Shown one piece after another: positions 23,262 through 34,266 of a stretch of DNA of 64,000 nt (the stretch's first letter is position 1; each line of letters opens with the position of its first letter). This stretch comes from Collybiopsis luxurians FD-317 M1. Taxonomy: Eukaryota > Basidiomycota > Agaricomycetes > Agaricales > Omphalotaceae. Where the stretch lies: positions 4,390-68,389 of the forward strand of contig KN834774.1 of assembly GCA_000827265.1 (NCBI GenBank), in the 5' to 3' direction. The notes below the pieces were generated by a model. The model saw only the letters and a list, made by a program, of their open reading frames with translations, ran no database searches and had not been told where the DNA came from. The position numbers were made by a program, and so were the translations under genes.

Positions 23262-24584
23262 GCAGAAAGATGAAGGGCAATCTGCAGCAGAATTTACTGC
23301 AATTTTATGCGATGCATACCAGAGGACACTTGATTTGCTGGAAAAGGAGAGAGACAAAGTACTTGCCAGCTTGTGGAAGTGATATGACATGAAGATGGCG
23401 ACCCATGTCACTGGTATTCAAGCAGAGGGACTTTCAGAAGCAAAACTCTTGAAGTTTGCTAAAGGATTTATCTCAAGAGTGTGTGCTCCATTTGTGAGCT
23501 TTCTTAATAGTGTATTCACTTGTTTCTGTAGGCACGGATGACTTATGAGACATATCAACTGTCTGTGTTTGGATGGGTGGTGGATCTGGTGAGTGGAAAA
23601 GCCATTCAATGGGGGGCAGATCCATTATTTGAGGGAATGAAAAACTCAATGCCACTGCAATGAGGCTACAGTGGGCAGATTATGGGTCTATGATACACAT
23701 CCAACACATGTGTTTGGGTCAGGAGGGGATGCTTCCACCTGAGAAACAGTGCCTAGTTGACTCATACTCTGAAAACCAATTGTGGATATGCAGTGCAGCA
23801 AGAGATGTTTTTTTGATTCTACTTCATAAGTTTGACAATTGTTCAACATTCATGGTGGAAATCTCATTTATGGCTCACAGGTGATCTATGTCTTGATGAC
23901 AATATCAAACAAATGAAATGGGGTGATAACTTTGCAGATCTGTGCTACAAGCATCAAGTAACTCTTGTGAATTGGCCAAAAGGCACCCGAATTCCTGGTT
24001 TCCCAGGCAAGTCAAATGGGCTCCTGGAGATCACAAAGCTTCCTTTGAATATTCTGAAACACATAGTGAAGGTCTGTGTCAACTATTGGAAATTACAATT
24101 GAAGGATCTCACAAAACAGGCAGATGCTATGCCTTTGTATGAGGATGATAGCATGGATGAAGAGGACAATCTATCCATGACCAGCATCCTGCTCAATGAG
24201 GACCAGCTTGTCCATTTTGTTGCATGGACAGATGGTGAGTTTCAGCCTTCATAATTTGATATCAAGCTGAAATCCCTTACAACTTCAGAGCAGAAGGCAC
24301 TCCTGGTGCTGCAAATGGGTGATATCCCTATTGTGCTGCAGGAGCCAGAAGGATTGGACAACAAAGATGGCCTCCCAATTTTTCTCTTACATCAGTCAAA
24401 GAAGTTCCAAAAGTGCGTGGCAAACCTCAAAACCATTGTTGGGTCATCAGAGTATGACTCTGAAAGAAAATTGCCCAAAAAAGCAGAACAGATGGCACTA
24501 AGGCTGCGGCCCCTACTATGTCTGCTCACCAGGGCTGCAGTCCCTACTAGGTCTGCTCACCAGGGCTGCAGCCTACTTAAGTGA
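23262..24584 (+). pseudogene. uncharacterised spliced gene remnant
   Basis: A plus-strand frame opens at ATG 23262 (QSAAEFTAILCDAYQRTLDL). It passes a TGA near 23,380 and reaches a likely intron GTGAGC...CTGTAG at about 23,494-23,531. It continues as ARMTYETYQLSVFGWVVDL and then in pieces to 24,584. A later piece has KWGDNFADLCYKHQVTLVNW and VTLVNWPKGTRIPGFPG. Such motifs recur in unnamed ORFs linked to repeats in mushroom genomes, as far as I recall. The function is unknown. Confidence 0.4.
24502..24577 (+). repeat. 31-bp tandem repeat, 2.4 copies
   Basis: The unit GGGCTGCAGTCCCTACTAGG...TCTGCTCACCA is repeated from 24502, with a partial third copy. It sits at the 3' end of the preceding remnant. 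Confidence 0.8.
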
Positions 24585-25269
24585 GATATCACTACTGTAC
24601 TCCAAGGTTGTGAGATTGTCATTTGATACTTGACTAGTGACAAGCCCAATAATGATCAAAGAGACTGGTAAATTTTCGTGGCCTATTTTAAGAGAGGGAG
24701 GGGGGGGGGTAGTGCACTCTGAATAGTATCAATAATTAATCTTGAGAAGGAAAGTATAGATGTAGATAATTTTAATATCAAGATCATCTTATCTCATCTT
24801 AATCCTATTTGTATGTATACTTAAACAGTTGACAACCTGGAATATTATCAACTTGAACAACTGCTGATAACTGGTTGATCAAGAGGCTCACAAATGAAAT
24901 TCAGAGGCATTTGTAATTGGCTTTCAAAGGGGCTGGAACCCCAATGAGACTTTCCATGAGGCTGTAACCCATCAAACCTTCACAAAATGGGCTGCAGCCA
25001 CCCCTAAGTGCATGGGGCTAAAGACCCTCTAGGGGGCCCTCTTAGGATAAATTTTATACATTCCAAAATTATCCTAGTTAGGTCTGATAGGTGGGTGCCT
25101 GAAGTGTCTACTACATCCACCTCTGCAAAGAGCCTCCCTCCCTGGATCATTGACCACATTGTTTGCACCTGCTGTGTTTTTGGAGAGGCTGCCCTCAATG
25201 CAAATCTTAGAGACCCAGGCCTGTTGGACAAACCATGGAAATTAAAAATGGTGTTACTGACACTCTAGT
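24585..25269. other. non-coding stretch with G-rich polypurine run
   Basis: No gene is supported here. A purine run GAGAGGGAGG followed by eight or more G lies at about 24,693-24,711 and is followed by TAGTGCACTC. It resembles the polypurine tract of a plus-strand LTR element, but no LTR pair was found. Bases 25004-25268 hold open frames on both strands without recognisable content. Confidence 0.35.
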
Positions 25270-25379
25270 GTGGTCAGAAATAGTCAGATCTTTTGAAGTG
25301 TACTTTCTTGAACTGATCGTGATGTGAAGCATGAGGGTAACATTAGTGGTCCATATGTCAGTATGACTTTCATTGGCGG

Positions 25380-25977
25380 AGTTCTGATGTTCTAATAACT
25401 GAGTTAGTAAGACTATGTTATCTAGCCATGTGTCGTCATCTGATTCTACTACTTTATCCTCATCTATTCATATCTGGGATAATGCATCTGGTCCTTTGAA
25501 CTTGTATGCTGGTACATGTCTAAGATCAAAATCAAATAATAAAATACCCTGAATCAATCTATTAATTGTTGCATTTGGCTGAATATCAGGTTCTTTGAGC
25601 ATTCCTGAAATGTACTGTGCATCCACTTCTACTCAAAGATTCTTTACTCCTATTAAATATAGTCACCAGTGTTGTAACACTTTGTATAGTCTGAATAACT
25701 CTAGCTTAGGCTGGGAATAATGACTTTCTCAGTCACTCATAGGTAAGACTCCATGGTGAGTGGGTACTAGTTTTCCATTTTCATCTTCTTGTCCTAAGAC
25801 CATTCCAGTTCCATATTTTGAAGAGTCTACCTGAAGTATTACCCAGCAAAAGGATTTGTAGTCTAAGGGTCTCATTGCTGGTGCTCAGGTTATGGCTTTC
25901 TTTATCTTTCTGAATGCTTTCTGTTGTTCTGGTCCCCAGACAAATTCAATATCTTTTCTGAATAGAAGAGTAAGTGG
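25380..25977 (-). pseudogene. element E RNase H (stops)
   Basis: After RT ends at 25978 the same strand reads RNase H. It has a thumb-like segment EFVWGPEQQKAFRKIKKA, then LQVDSSKYGTGMVLGQ with the first catalytic Asp, SQPKLELFRLYKVLQ, and VEVDAQYISGMLKEPDIQP. Several stops interrupt it. The last readable motif is FKGPDALSQ at about 25.46 kb. This is the RNA-degrading half of the polymerase module. Confidence 0.7.
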
Positions 25978-27036
25978 TCAGATGATGATTGAATAGTCTT
26001 TGATCCATATTCTGACAGTTCCACATAGGCCAAGGAATTGATGGGCTTCTGTAGGTGTCTTTAGAATAGGCCACTTTAGAATCTTCTCAACTTTTGCTGT
26101 ATCGGGGCTTTGTCCTTGAATATTACAGAGTTGTCCAACTATTAAGACTTCTGGGTGGCATATTTGAGTTTTATGAGCTGAAAATGTAGCTCCTGAGCAT
26201 TTGATTCTATAAAGTATACAATGTATGTCTTGCATGTGTTCCCATATGAATTGCTTGATACCCCTGTTCTCAGGAATTGTTTGTGGTTCTCCATTTTCAT
26301 CCTGATACTCAGTAGGTGTACCCTTGATAGCTAGATCATCAATGAAAATATTTGCAACTTGAGGGATTTCATTTTGAATGACAAATACCATACTCTTCTG
26401 GAACTCCACAGGTGAGTTTGTGAATCCCTGCAGTAAAGTGGTAATCTGTAGTAATCCCAATGGCATCATGAATGCAGTCATTTCCCTTGATCCTGGCACT
26501 ATCTTTCTTGCATCAAATCCAGAAAACAAGTCAAAGACAGTATAAATTGTGCATCCTGCAAATCCTTTTATGAAGTCATCCAGTATAGGTAGCATGCCAG
26601 CATCACAAATAGTAACTTTGTTCAGGGGTTGAAGGTCATGTACAATCCAGATCTTTCCACTCTTCTTCATTACACAAAACCATTTAGATCGATAGGACAA
26701 TTCACTCAGCTCATAAACTCTGGCAGTGATTTTAGCTTTGAGGGTTTCTATAACTTGATTGAGTATGCCCAGTGGTATCAGAATATTCTTGAACTCCCAT
26801 GGACAGTGCAGAATAGTGGAGATAACATAGGGAGAGAAGTATGCATCCTTGAAGGAACCACATTCAGAGTTGTCAAATGCCAGAGCATTGTTATTAACAG
26901 TCATTATATAGGCAAACAGCTTCTCTTCCTCTGGGGATAAATAACTGTCCTTGTTAATTTCCAGCACTGGAAGTCTTTCTGCTGTCAGCCTTCCTGTCAG
27001 TTTTTGTTGGCTGCTGTTTTCTGGAAGCAATTCCAT
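25978..27036 (-). pseudogene. element E reverse transcriptase
   Basis: A single open frame of 352 codons. It begins in the pre-RT region (INKDSYLSPEEEKLFAYI) and covers the fingers (SYRSKWFCVMKKSGKIW), HDLQPLN, motif A with FDLFSGFDAR, motif B region TTLLQGFTNSPVEFQ, catalytic motif C FIDD at about 26,335-26,345, and FLGLCGTVRIW at the end. Motif A has kept its Asp. The FIDD form and the LGLCGTVRIW motif mark a Gypsy lineage distinct from the YLDD chromoviruses in this window. Beyond this frame the copy is broken. Confidence 0.85.
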
Positions 27037-28348
27037 TGGTCAACATAATTGGCATGTGCATGTTGTCAGTGAATGGTTCAAGCTGATTTGGTAATTCTGT
27101 TGCCTTGGTGTTGCATTGGTATGGTCCAGATCCTTGGGTCCTTCCTTGGTCTTATCTTCTTTCTTCTCCAGCTCCCTTCTTCATTGTCAGTTTTGTTCAA
27201 GGCAGGTGGAAACATTCAGGAAAGAGTGTGAGAGGTAGGAGAAGGTGGTAGACAAAGAGCTGGAGGTGGTTTTGGAGGCAGAGGAATGGATATAGGTGGT
27301 CGCAAAAGAGAGGTAGACAATTGAGTAGGGTATGAAACAATTTTTTGGTTGTAGTATCCAGAGACAAGCTTGAATTGATTGGTAATTGCATGCTACACTA
27401 AGAGTGAGTGCAGGGAACAATATAAAAGAAAAAGTAGAACTCACTATCTCTGAGCCATTAGATTCCTCAGCATCCTCCTCCCTCTGAGTAGCTAACTTCA
27501 AAAGCTTCTTAGAGATTTCATTCACTATGAAAATTCTTATTAGGAAGTTTTTGCAACCATTTGGGAGGGAGCTTACCAGGAATGGGTGGCACAGTGACAG
27601 CATTTTAGCATTCAGAAGAGGCCCATGTAGTAGGAGGTAGAATTGGTGTGGCAGGATGAATAGTAGGCAGCAGAAATGGCATTGGTGGACAAATTCCAGG
27701 TGGAGAGAGAGTGGTTGGAAATTGAGTTCCCAATGTATTGAGCCAGTTATGAAGGAAGTCAATGGGGTAGGCACAAATAATAGGATTGTTTCCCTCAGAA
27801 GTGAAGTTGTAATTGTATTTTCAACAATAATGCTGGACTAGTGGCATTACATTAATACCATCTCCTGCAGGCAAGGGTTGGAGAGAGCAGTAGTTGAAGT
27901 CCTCATAGGTCATTCTATGGGACACATTTGGCTCAATGAGAAGGCTACGTCCCTTGTTGGCAGAGAGGGGATGATGACAATCCAGAGCAGTAACAGAATG
28001 ACCAATCTTCTCAACATAGTTCTGCCAGAAGAAAGGTTGGGTGCAGAAAAGAGGTGAATGCAGGAAGGGGAGAAATCCTTCATCGACAAGGTAAGTGAGA
28101 CCAAGAATGTTGAGGAACATGCAATGAAGTAGGCCTTCAAAAACTAAAGCAAGGGTGTAGTCACTGTGTTTGCATGCAAGTGTCACCATGGTGATGAGGA
28201 GCTGGGCCTCATGTTTGGTGAGCATGGGGTTAACAGATTGACAGGGAGGCAGGTGTTCCACAGCATCATTGAACTCATCTGGGATTTTGTAGTGGTAGTT
28301 TTGGCAAATGATGAACTTGCAGCTGTCATGAATTGCAGCACAAAGTTC
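27037..28348 (-). pseudogene. element E protease-RT linker, distal part
   Basis: Minus-strand frames (28348-27821 and 27774-27187) read a globular-looking segment rich in Leu, His and Cys (HEAQLLITMVTLACKHSDYT, GLTYLVDEGFLPFLHS). A proline-rich tail leads into the RT frame at 27036. It joins the part at 41704-44210 once element A is removed. Together the linker spans about 3.8 kb, far longer than usual between protease and RT. I recall similar long linkers in other mushroom Gypsy polyproteins, but the function is unknown. Confidence 0.6.
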
Positions 28349-28353
28349 TGTCT
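28349..28353. other. target-site duplication TGTCT (left)
   Basis: These five bases directly before the left LTR of element A are identical to 41699-41703. Confidence 0.95.
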
Positions 28354-29048
28354 TGTTAGGACCTTTACTACCTTTGTTGTTAGAAGCTTGTAGCAGGTTC
28401 AATGAATAGAAAGTATTTTATTATACCACAGCTGAGACAGAATACACGATGGGGAGTCACTACATATGACAGGTGAATGAGTCCTGCATGGTTTTGGTAT
28501 TGGATGTGGAGGAATGATCCTCGAGTGTCGAATAATAAATCTAGTAGCTCGGTGCAACTAGAAATAGTATATTGAAAGAACTCATTAGGACAGTATTAAC
28601 AAGGGTTGACTTGGGAGGTTTGTGACTTGGTGTCTGTTTACCCTATGAGATGGAATATTTGAAAGGCTACGGCAGTTGAATAATCTTGTTGATTGGTTCA
28701 ACAAGTGAGAGGTAGATATGCCAGTGACTTGGTGTCAATGGGGTTTGCTCGACTCGGTGTTAAGCAGAATAATATTAAAGACTAGTGAACAAGAGAACAG
28801 AAACAACACAGGTCAAGATAGTTCAGGTAATAACAGCATTATTGTGAGAGATGTAGGTACAAGGCTTTTATACTCTGCAGGGAGACATGTGGTCTTGTGA
28901 ATAGAAGTTTGGAATGAGCAACTGGTTAGTTTGCCTTGCAAAACGCGTGTCGGATTTGGAGAGCCGAATTGATTGGTAAGACTATTATCGAGTCGTGTGG
29001 TGAGTGTAGTGGTTGGAAAGAGCGGAAAAAATAGCGTAGGGCATAACA
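28354..29048 (-). repeat. 3' LTR of element A, 695 bp
   Basis: It starts TGTTAGGACC and ends GCATAACA (plus strand). It has the same length as the partner at 41004-41698, with substitutions only in the part I aligned. The differences are almost all transitions. The TATA box on the minus strand is at 28865-28872. Confidence 0.97.
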
Positions 29049-29061
29049 TTACCCCCCCCAA
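29049..29061 (-). promoter_or_regulatory. terminal polypurine tract of element A
   Basis: In sense orientation TGGGGGGGGTAA lies directly before the TG of the 3' LTR, where plus-strand DNA synthesis would start. The same block is at 55501-55512 in element B. Confidence 0.85.
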
Positions 29062-29190
29062 GGGCCTTGAGCCCTCGAAAGGATGCGTAGCTTTTGATGC
29101 AACACAGTGTTGTGACTGCCATGCCATCAGATTGAGTTTTCAATGTGCCGGCTGCCAAATTTCAATCAAAAACTCTAAGTCCGAAGCCCT

Positions 29191-29196
29191 TATAAA
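29191..29196 (+). promoter_or_regulatory. TATA box of antisense gene 1 (copy A)
   Basis: TATAAA lies 55 bp before the ATG at 29246. The same spacing and sequence occur in element B (55643-55648, ATG 55698). This points to a promoter of its own rather than read-through from the LTR. Confidence 0.6.
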
Positions 29197-29245
29197 GCTG
29201 GCACTCTGGGTTTTTGAGTCAATTTCTTCTTTTCCTCTTACCACT

Positions 29246-31176
29246 ATGTCATCTTCTCAAGTGTTTTCTGACCAGCCTATCGCGTCATCAAGTGCTTCAG
29301 GAGGGTCGCAACCCTGACTGATTATCAAAATTCCGCAGTCCCTCCAATCGGCATCCATGGTTCCCTTTTCCAACACTCTTCCCTCTGCTCCCCCAGTGGC
29401 CAAGAAGATGCGACATGTGGCCTTTGAGTGCAGTACACATCTCAGCTATCCCTCAATTTCAATTACAGACTGCATTCCCCCTTCCCTTCCTACCGGCCTC
29501 CAGCCTATTTACGAGGACACTTATCTCACCAATTTGAGTCCTGAGGTTTTGGATAGGGTAGATGTCAAAGAGTGGAGGAATATTTTTGGGAACTACCCAT
29601 CTTGCAAATATTGCGAGTCGCATAATCTTCACTCCTCCTGCTCCCTTTGCCCTGACTCTTTATCGTATAGCACTTGTGAAGCGAACTATCCTTCTAGCAA
29701 GAAGTTTTGTTCCTTCAAGAGTATCTTTTGTCTCCGCCAATTCCACATCCTCGCTAAGCTCCCCCTCATTGTTGCCTATTGTATTGTGTCAAGTTGAGAG
29801 CTGTTTGCTATTTGGGGTGAGGAATGGAATGCCTTAACAATGGGGTTGCAAAAAATCCCTTACTACTGTAATCATCCTGAAGAGTTAGGTTTATTGTTGG
29901 ACAGGCCAAGGGTTTCAGAAGGCAAAAGGAAAGCTGGTGAGTTCAATGAGTCTAGGGTTGTTATAGTACTCATTATCTTCCTAGTTGTCTCTTCGAATGC
30001 CTTTCAAAAGAGTCAGCTCCTTCAACAGGAGGGGATATGTTTAGGGGAGTCAAGTCGTGAACAGGTTGTTCTGAATTTGTATCATAAGGGGAAGGAGGTT
30101 GTTCGCAACACTGCAGATGTCGACATGGAGATGGGTGCTCTGGAAGAGCTAGACACCATGACTTTGGATTATCCCGAAGATGTTCCACCTCCCCTGTCCC
30201 TGTTCCGACACCTTCTGCCCCTGTCTGGAAGGCCATTGATAACCGGTCCTATCGCAAGGTTTCTGGCTTGAAAATGTGGTTTTTTGAACCTCTCATCAAG
30301 CAAGTCCCTTCCAATGGGTCTTCTCTGACTCGGGACAAAAGTAAGTCTCAGTTTAAACTCTTTTTCTTTTTGCATGTCCATACTAATTAACCTCTTCAGT
30401 GATACAGACTGCTGTAGAACGTGTGGTTACAAGGATGGCATCATTGTTTGCTGGTCCTGGGAAGAAGATGCTCGAGCAGGATTTATGGGCTCTGGTGGAT
30501 GGAATGATTCAAGGAGTGTTCGCAGATCTCGAAGAACAATTGGTGCATAATCCCACACTTCCGCAGATTTATCTAGTCATTTACTGTTTTTCATGTTCCT
30601 TTAGCAGCACTCCCCTTCCAAGCCACCTGCGCCATTCTCAAGCGAATCCCTGCTTCGATTCGTCGAGTTGCTAACGGTTGTGAATATGACTTCTGCAAAC
30701 ATTGTTGACTCTCAACAGGACAAACTCCTCTGAGCATATCGGGAGTATCAAGCTTTATTGCAGAAGTCAGATCATCTGGAGACCAAGAATCTCCATTTGA
30801 AGGAGCAAGTGTCCTCACAGGAAAGTCAGTTGGAGGAGAAGGACAAGGAATTAGCTTGTCTGAAATCCTTCGTAAGGCATTTCAAAGGTGACGTTCAGTT
30901 GTCGGTAAGTTCCTTTCTTCTCTTTCAACTGGTTTAGTTTTTTGATAGGATATCTTACAGGAGGTTCAGCAATTAAGGGGAGCATTGGAAGCTCAGGATG
31001 GCAAGATAGAGGAGCTAAAGAAGAAGTTGGCTGCAAGTGAGGAGGCCCATCAAGTTGCAGCGGAAGAGTCAAAGTCGCGAGATGATGAACTCGGCCAACT
31101 TCGACAGCTTTTCGAGTCAGTCTGAGGGCAGTTTGCTGCTGCCTCGCCCACAAAGCCTTCTTCCAGTAGTTCCTAG
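29246..31176 (+). pseudogene. antisense gene 1, copy A (five exons)
   Basis: Exons 29246-29936, 29985-30340, 30400-30542, 30605-30904 and 30961-31176, with GT-AG introns of 48, 59, 62 and 56 bp at the same places as in element B. Exon 1 carries a cysteine cluster (C-x2-C-x8-C-x2-C, then further Cys) near 29,600-29,700. Exon 2 is acidic and Pro-rich, exon 3 is short and helical, and exons 4-5 are a coiled coil (KELACLKSFVRHFKGD). Lesions are TGA at 29315, 29795, in exon 4 (about 30,731) and exon 5 (about 31,121), and a 1-bp loss in exon 2. The gene runs against gag-pol. The zinc-type cluster and coiled coil suggest a nucleic-acid-binding or structural role, which is inference. Confidence 0.8.
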
Positions 31177-31478
31177 GACTTTTGGCTCATAGATTTTTTG
31201 TATATTGATAGATCCCTATTCCGAATTTTTTGTATTTCCCTTCCTAAATTAAATCTTTTTCTTTTTTTGGGCCCCTCCTTTGTGTGAAATAAGAAGTTGC
31301 CCCAGGTTCAAAATAAGATATCTCCTGAGAATCGAAGTATTCAAAAATTTCCATGAGGCGTATGCATGTGGCTGCACATTTCATCCCTTATTAGGTTCAT
31401 ATTGGGCATCCTTGTCTTGATAAAAGGATACTTTTTCAAGACTATTTTTCTATCCTCATTTCGAGATCCTCCCTTGTC
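31177..31478. other. spacer between antisense genes 1 and 2 (copy A)
   Basis: About 300 bp with no frame. It is T-rich after the stop of gene 1 (a possible polyadenylation region). Near its right end GATAAAAGG lies about 60 bp before the gene 2 ATG and is conserved in element B. Confidence 0.6.
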
Positions 31479-32422
31479 ATGGCTTCCCCTTCTCCCTTTG
31501 ACTCTGCTTCATTCCTAGATCATCTTGCTGATGCTGCTGAGAGTATTTCTCAAGTCGTATCTGATCAGGACATCCTTGTGAACCAAGCTCATTGTGAGTT
31601 TGGGCAACTGCAGAGGGTTGTCAAGGGTCAATCCGATGAGATCCACGAGTTGTGAGAACTCTTGAGTTGAACCATGCAGGAATTTGAAGATAAGATGCTC
31701 GAGTCATCTGTATGTCTTTTCAACTTGTCGTAGGGTTTCCATGGCTCACTGATCCTTCCTAGCAAGATGCCCAGGAAGCCAGATATCTTCATGAAACTGC
31801 TGAGGTGACCATTAAGGAGCAAGATCAGGTTATTAAGGAGTTGCAAGACTCTCTCATCGAGTCCCACAACCTCCAACTGGCTGCTGAAGCTTTGGCCCAG
31901 GGGCATGGAGTTGAATTATCTCGATTTCACGGCATTTATGAGGAGCTTTGTCATCTCTTGAATATTGGAGATCTGCCCTTGGAACCATTAACTACTAGCA
32001 CCATTGCCCCTATGGATGTATGGGGTGGTCCTTCATCTGAATCCTTTCCTTTTGAGACGAAGAGTGACTCCACTCCCGATTCACTACCCAATTTTGTTCC
32101 TTCTCTCGATGCCACTTCCCTTCCCAGTACTCTTGTCAAGACTCGCAATACATCTCCTGTAGTGATCTTTTCGTCTGGTCACCCTAATGCCTACTTTGTT
32201 TGCACCGGGGAGGATCCTTTGACCTATTTGTTGGTTGAGAAGAATGAAGATGAATTGGTGGATCCCAGCCTGCATATGGCTCTGACCTTGCAGGATATAT
32301 GGGAGCAGATGGAGATCGAGCGTGTTAAGGATTTATATGCCTGGGAACTGGAGGAAGTATTTGGAATCCCTTTCGATGTTCAAGCTGAACATGATGAATT
32401 AAGCGAGTTGTCCTTTGACTAG
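31479..32422 (+). pseudogene. antisense gene 2, copy A (two exons)
   Basis: Exons 31479-31709 and 31763-32422 with a 53-bp GTATGT...CTAG intron that joins in phase, giving 296 residues. The N-terminal half is helical and coiled-coil-like (KEQDQVIKELQDSL, AAEALAQGHGVE). The C-terminal half has a Ser/Pro/Thr-rich stretch, a short hydrophobic motif (PNAYFVCTGEDPLTYLLVE) and an acidic end. Exon 1 has two TGA codons (about 31,656 and 31,668) where copy B has Cys and Arg, so this copy is broken, while exon 2 is fully open. No known domain is recognised. Confidence 0.8.
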
Positions 32423-32578
32423 TCCTTCTGTTCCAGCCTTCTGTACCTGTATATCCCAATCTATGCCCACTGTATGCTTTATTTCCCTGAAATACAATCA
32501 TGAATTTGTTATGATTTTTGATAATAGTTAAGAGAAACATTTCGAGAAATTGGAAATGAAAACTTGAAGTATTGCTTT

Positions 32579-32593
32579 TACCCCCCCTTTAAG
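32579..32593 (-). promoter_or_regulatory. second polypurine run at the end of pol
   Basis: In sense orientation AAAGGGGGGGTAAAAG lies about 45 bp after the pol stop. The same run is at 59109-59118 (B) and 63918-63930 (G). It resembles the terminal tract but no LTR follows it. It may be an internal priming site or the relic of an older element end. Confidence 0.55.
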
Positions 32594-32628
32594 GTTGAGG
32601 TTTCAATTTTGAGAGTCGTTTCTCCCAA

Positions 32629-32934
32629 TTAAATGACAGCTTCGACTGCCTGTCTCAACTCCCTTTCCTCCTCGTCTCGCAGGGCAAGGCTTTTGAGTTC
32701 TTTGAGGAGCTCAAGAGGTAACTTTCATTTTCTCAGGTGTGCTTTCTCCCACTCATGAATCAAATCAATACTTCCTACCATACCTTTCCAGGGAATCCAG
32801 GACTCCTCATCATACCCTTTCCATTTGATTAAATACTGGATTCCTCTGTCCATTTCTCCTGTTGGGTGACTGTCTTTTATTGACTTGACTTCATATTCCG
32901 GTTCCCCTTTAATGAAGATTGGTGGGGGAGGCAA
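32629..32934 (-). pseudogene. element A chromodomain and C-terminal tail
   Basis: This is the C-terminal end of Pol. A chromodomain (YEVKSIKDS, YLIKWKGYDEESWIPW) is followed by a charged helical tail that ends at TAA 32629-32631. The chromodomain guides integration to marked chromatin in chromoviruses. A TGA at 32723-32725 cuts the tail off. The aromatic and Trp positions of the fold are present (YLIKWKGY, SWIPW). Confidence 0.85.
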
Positions 32935-32940
32935 TATGAC

Positions 32941-34266
32941 TCACTGGAAGGGATCCGTGTGGTGGGGTTTTAGTTTATCGACATGGAATACATTGTGGAT
33001 TCGTTGTAGGTCCCCCGGTAACTCAAGTCGATATGCATGAGATCCTATTTTATCGAGTATCGTATAGGGTCCTGTCCACTTGTGATCCAATTTCTTGGTA
33101 GGCCTTCTTGTTTGGATGTTACCCATATCCAGCCAGACTTGGTCGCCCTTTTTCCAATTGGGATTTCTGGCACAGTGGCGATTGAACTGATTTGCTGCTG
33201 CCTCATTTGCTTTGTATATTTGTTGTTTTAAATATTTGTGTATTTCTTTTAACTCGGTAGCATACTGGTTTGCTTCTGAGTTGTTCACCTTTGAAAGGTT
33301 GATTGAAAGTTTCAGATGGTATCCTTTATTTGCAAAGAAGGGTGTTAATCCTGTAGTTGAATGGGGAGTGTTGTTGTATATGAATTCTGCGATAGGTAAT
33401 AAGGCATCCCAGTCATCTTGGTTGTAAGACGTATAGATTCTTAGGTATCCTTTGAGGCTTTGATTAGTTCTCTCTGTCTGTCCATCCGTTTGAGGGTGAT
33501 ATGCCATCAAGAGACAAGACTCGATACCAAGTATCTTACACAATTCCTTCCAAAACTGGGAGATGAACAAGCTTCCCCAATCCGAGATGATATCCACTGG
33601 TAGCCCATGTTTTGTGAATACATTTTCGAGGAATAGTCTTGCAAAATCCTTTGCAGTGTCTGTCATGTGGCAGGGAATATAGATGGCTTGTTTTGTGAGC
33701 CGATCTACTACTACTAGGATTGCGTCAAATTGTTCCTTTCCTGCTTTCAGGAGTTGTACTATATGGTCCATTGAAATTGAGCTCCAGGGTCTTTGCCCAA
33801 TGGGTAGAGGTTTTAGGTTCCCATATTGGAGAGTCCTTCTAGCCTTGGATCTTATACAGGTATGGCAGGTTTGTACGTAGTGATGTACATCCTTGCTGCT
33901 TCCTTTCCAAAAGAACAATTGATTGAGTATATTTTTTGTTTTCTTCTCGCCTGGATGTCCTCTGAGTGCGTGATCGTGATAGGCAGATAGTATGTCTTGT
34001 CAAAGGTCTGTGTCATTAGGGACATATATATGACCCTGTCGTTTAAGTAATCCATTTTTGAATACCACATTTTTAATCTTTCCTTCTCAAATCTGCTTTA
34101 TTGTGTCTCACATGAATTCATCTTGTTCCACCTTTCAAATCCATTCTAATAACAAATCCTCATTCAAAAGCAATGCTGCATTGAGTTGTTCTGGAGGAAT
34201 CAATATTTGCTCTCTTCCTGCTCTAGCAGAGTCCCTATCAATTCCTTTCTTTGGGCATACATCTGC
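32941..34266 (-). pseudogene. element A integrase
   Basis: An open frame from 33918 to 32941 preceded by decayed N-terminal sequence (34266-33919). The zinc part ends with HHYVQTCHTC. The catalytic acids lie in SMDHIV (about 33,765), ISDWGSLF (about 33,590, where relatives read SDRG) and QTERTNQ (about 33,470). The C-terminal part has WTGPYTILDKIG and LPGDLQRIHNVFHVDKLKP. The enzyme inserts the cDNA. The core is nearly complete. Confidence 0.9.

Larger units (their letters stand above)
25270..28353 (-). mobile_element. element E, distal half (linker, RT, RNase H)
   Basis: This minus-strand Gypsy sequence continues the element E sequence that stops at 41,699 on the far side of element A. The 5-bp TGTCT at 28349-28353 is repeated at 41699-41703, and the E frame can be followed across the gap. 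RNase H fades at about 25.3 kb. Integrase and the 3' LTR are absent, so E is truncated here against unrelated sequence. Confidence 0.85.

Noticed and set aside
24693..24712. A 3' LTR beginning after the G-rich run at 24.7 kb
   Set aside because: No matching LTR or flanking duplication is present and the pol of the neighbouring element runs the other way. It is recorded only as a polypurine run.
28718..28900. Short frames inside the LTRs (28.7, 41.4 and 55.2 kb)
   Set aside because: They recur because the LTRs are repeated. They lie over the promoter and RNA-start region and do not look like a conserved protein.
29049..29075. A tRNA primer-binding site next to the left LTR of element A
   Set aside because: The coding strand is minus, so this side is the 3' end. 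The block is the polypurine tract. The primer site is at 40991-41002.
33037..33880. Plus-strand frames across the integrase of element A
   Set aside because: They mirror integrase codons on the minus strand, and equivalent shadows appear at the same place in B and G.
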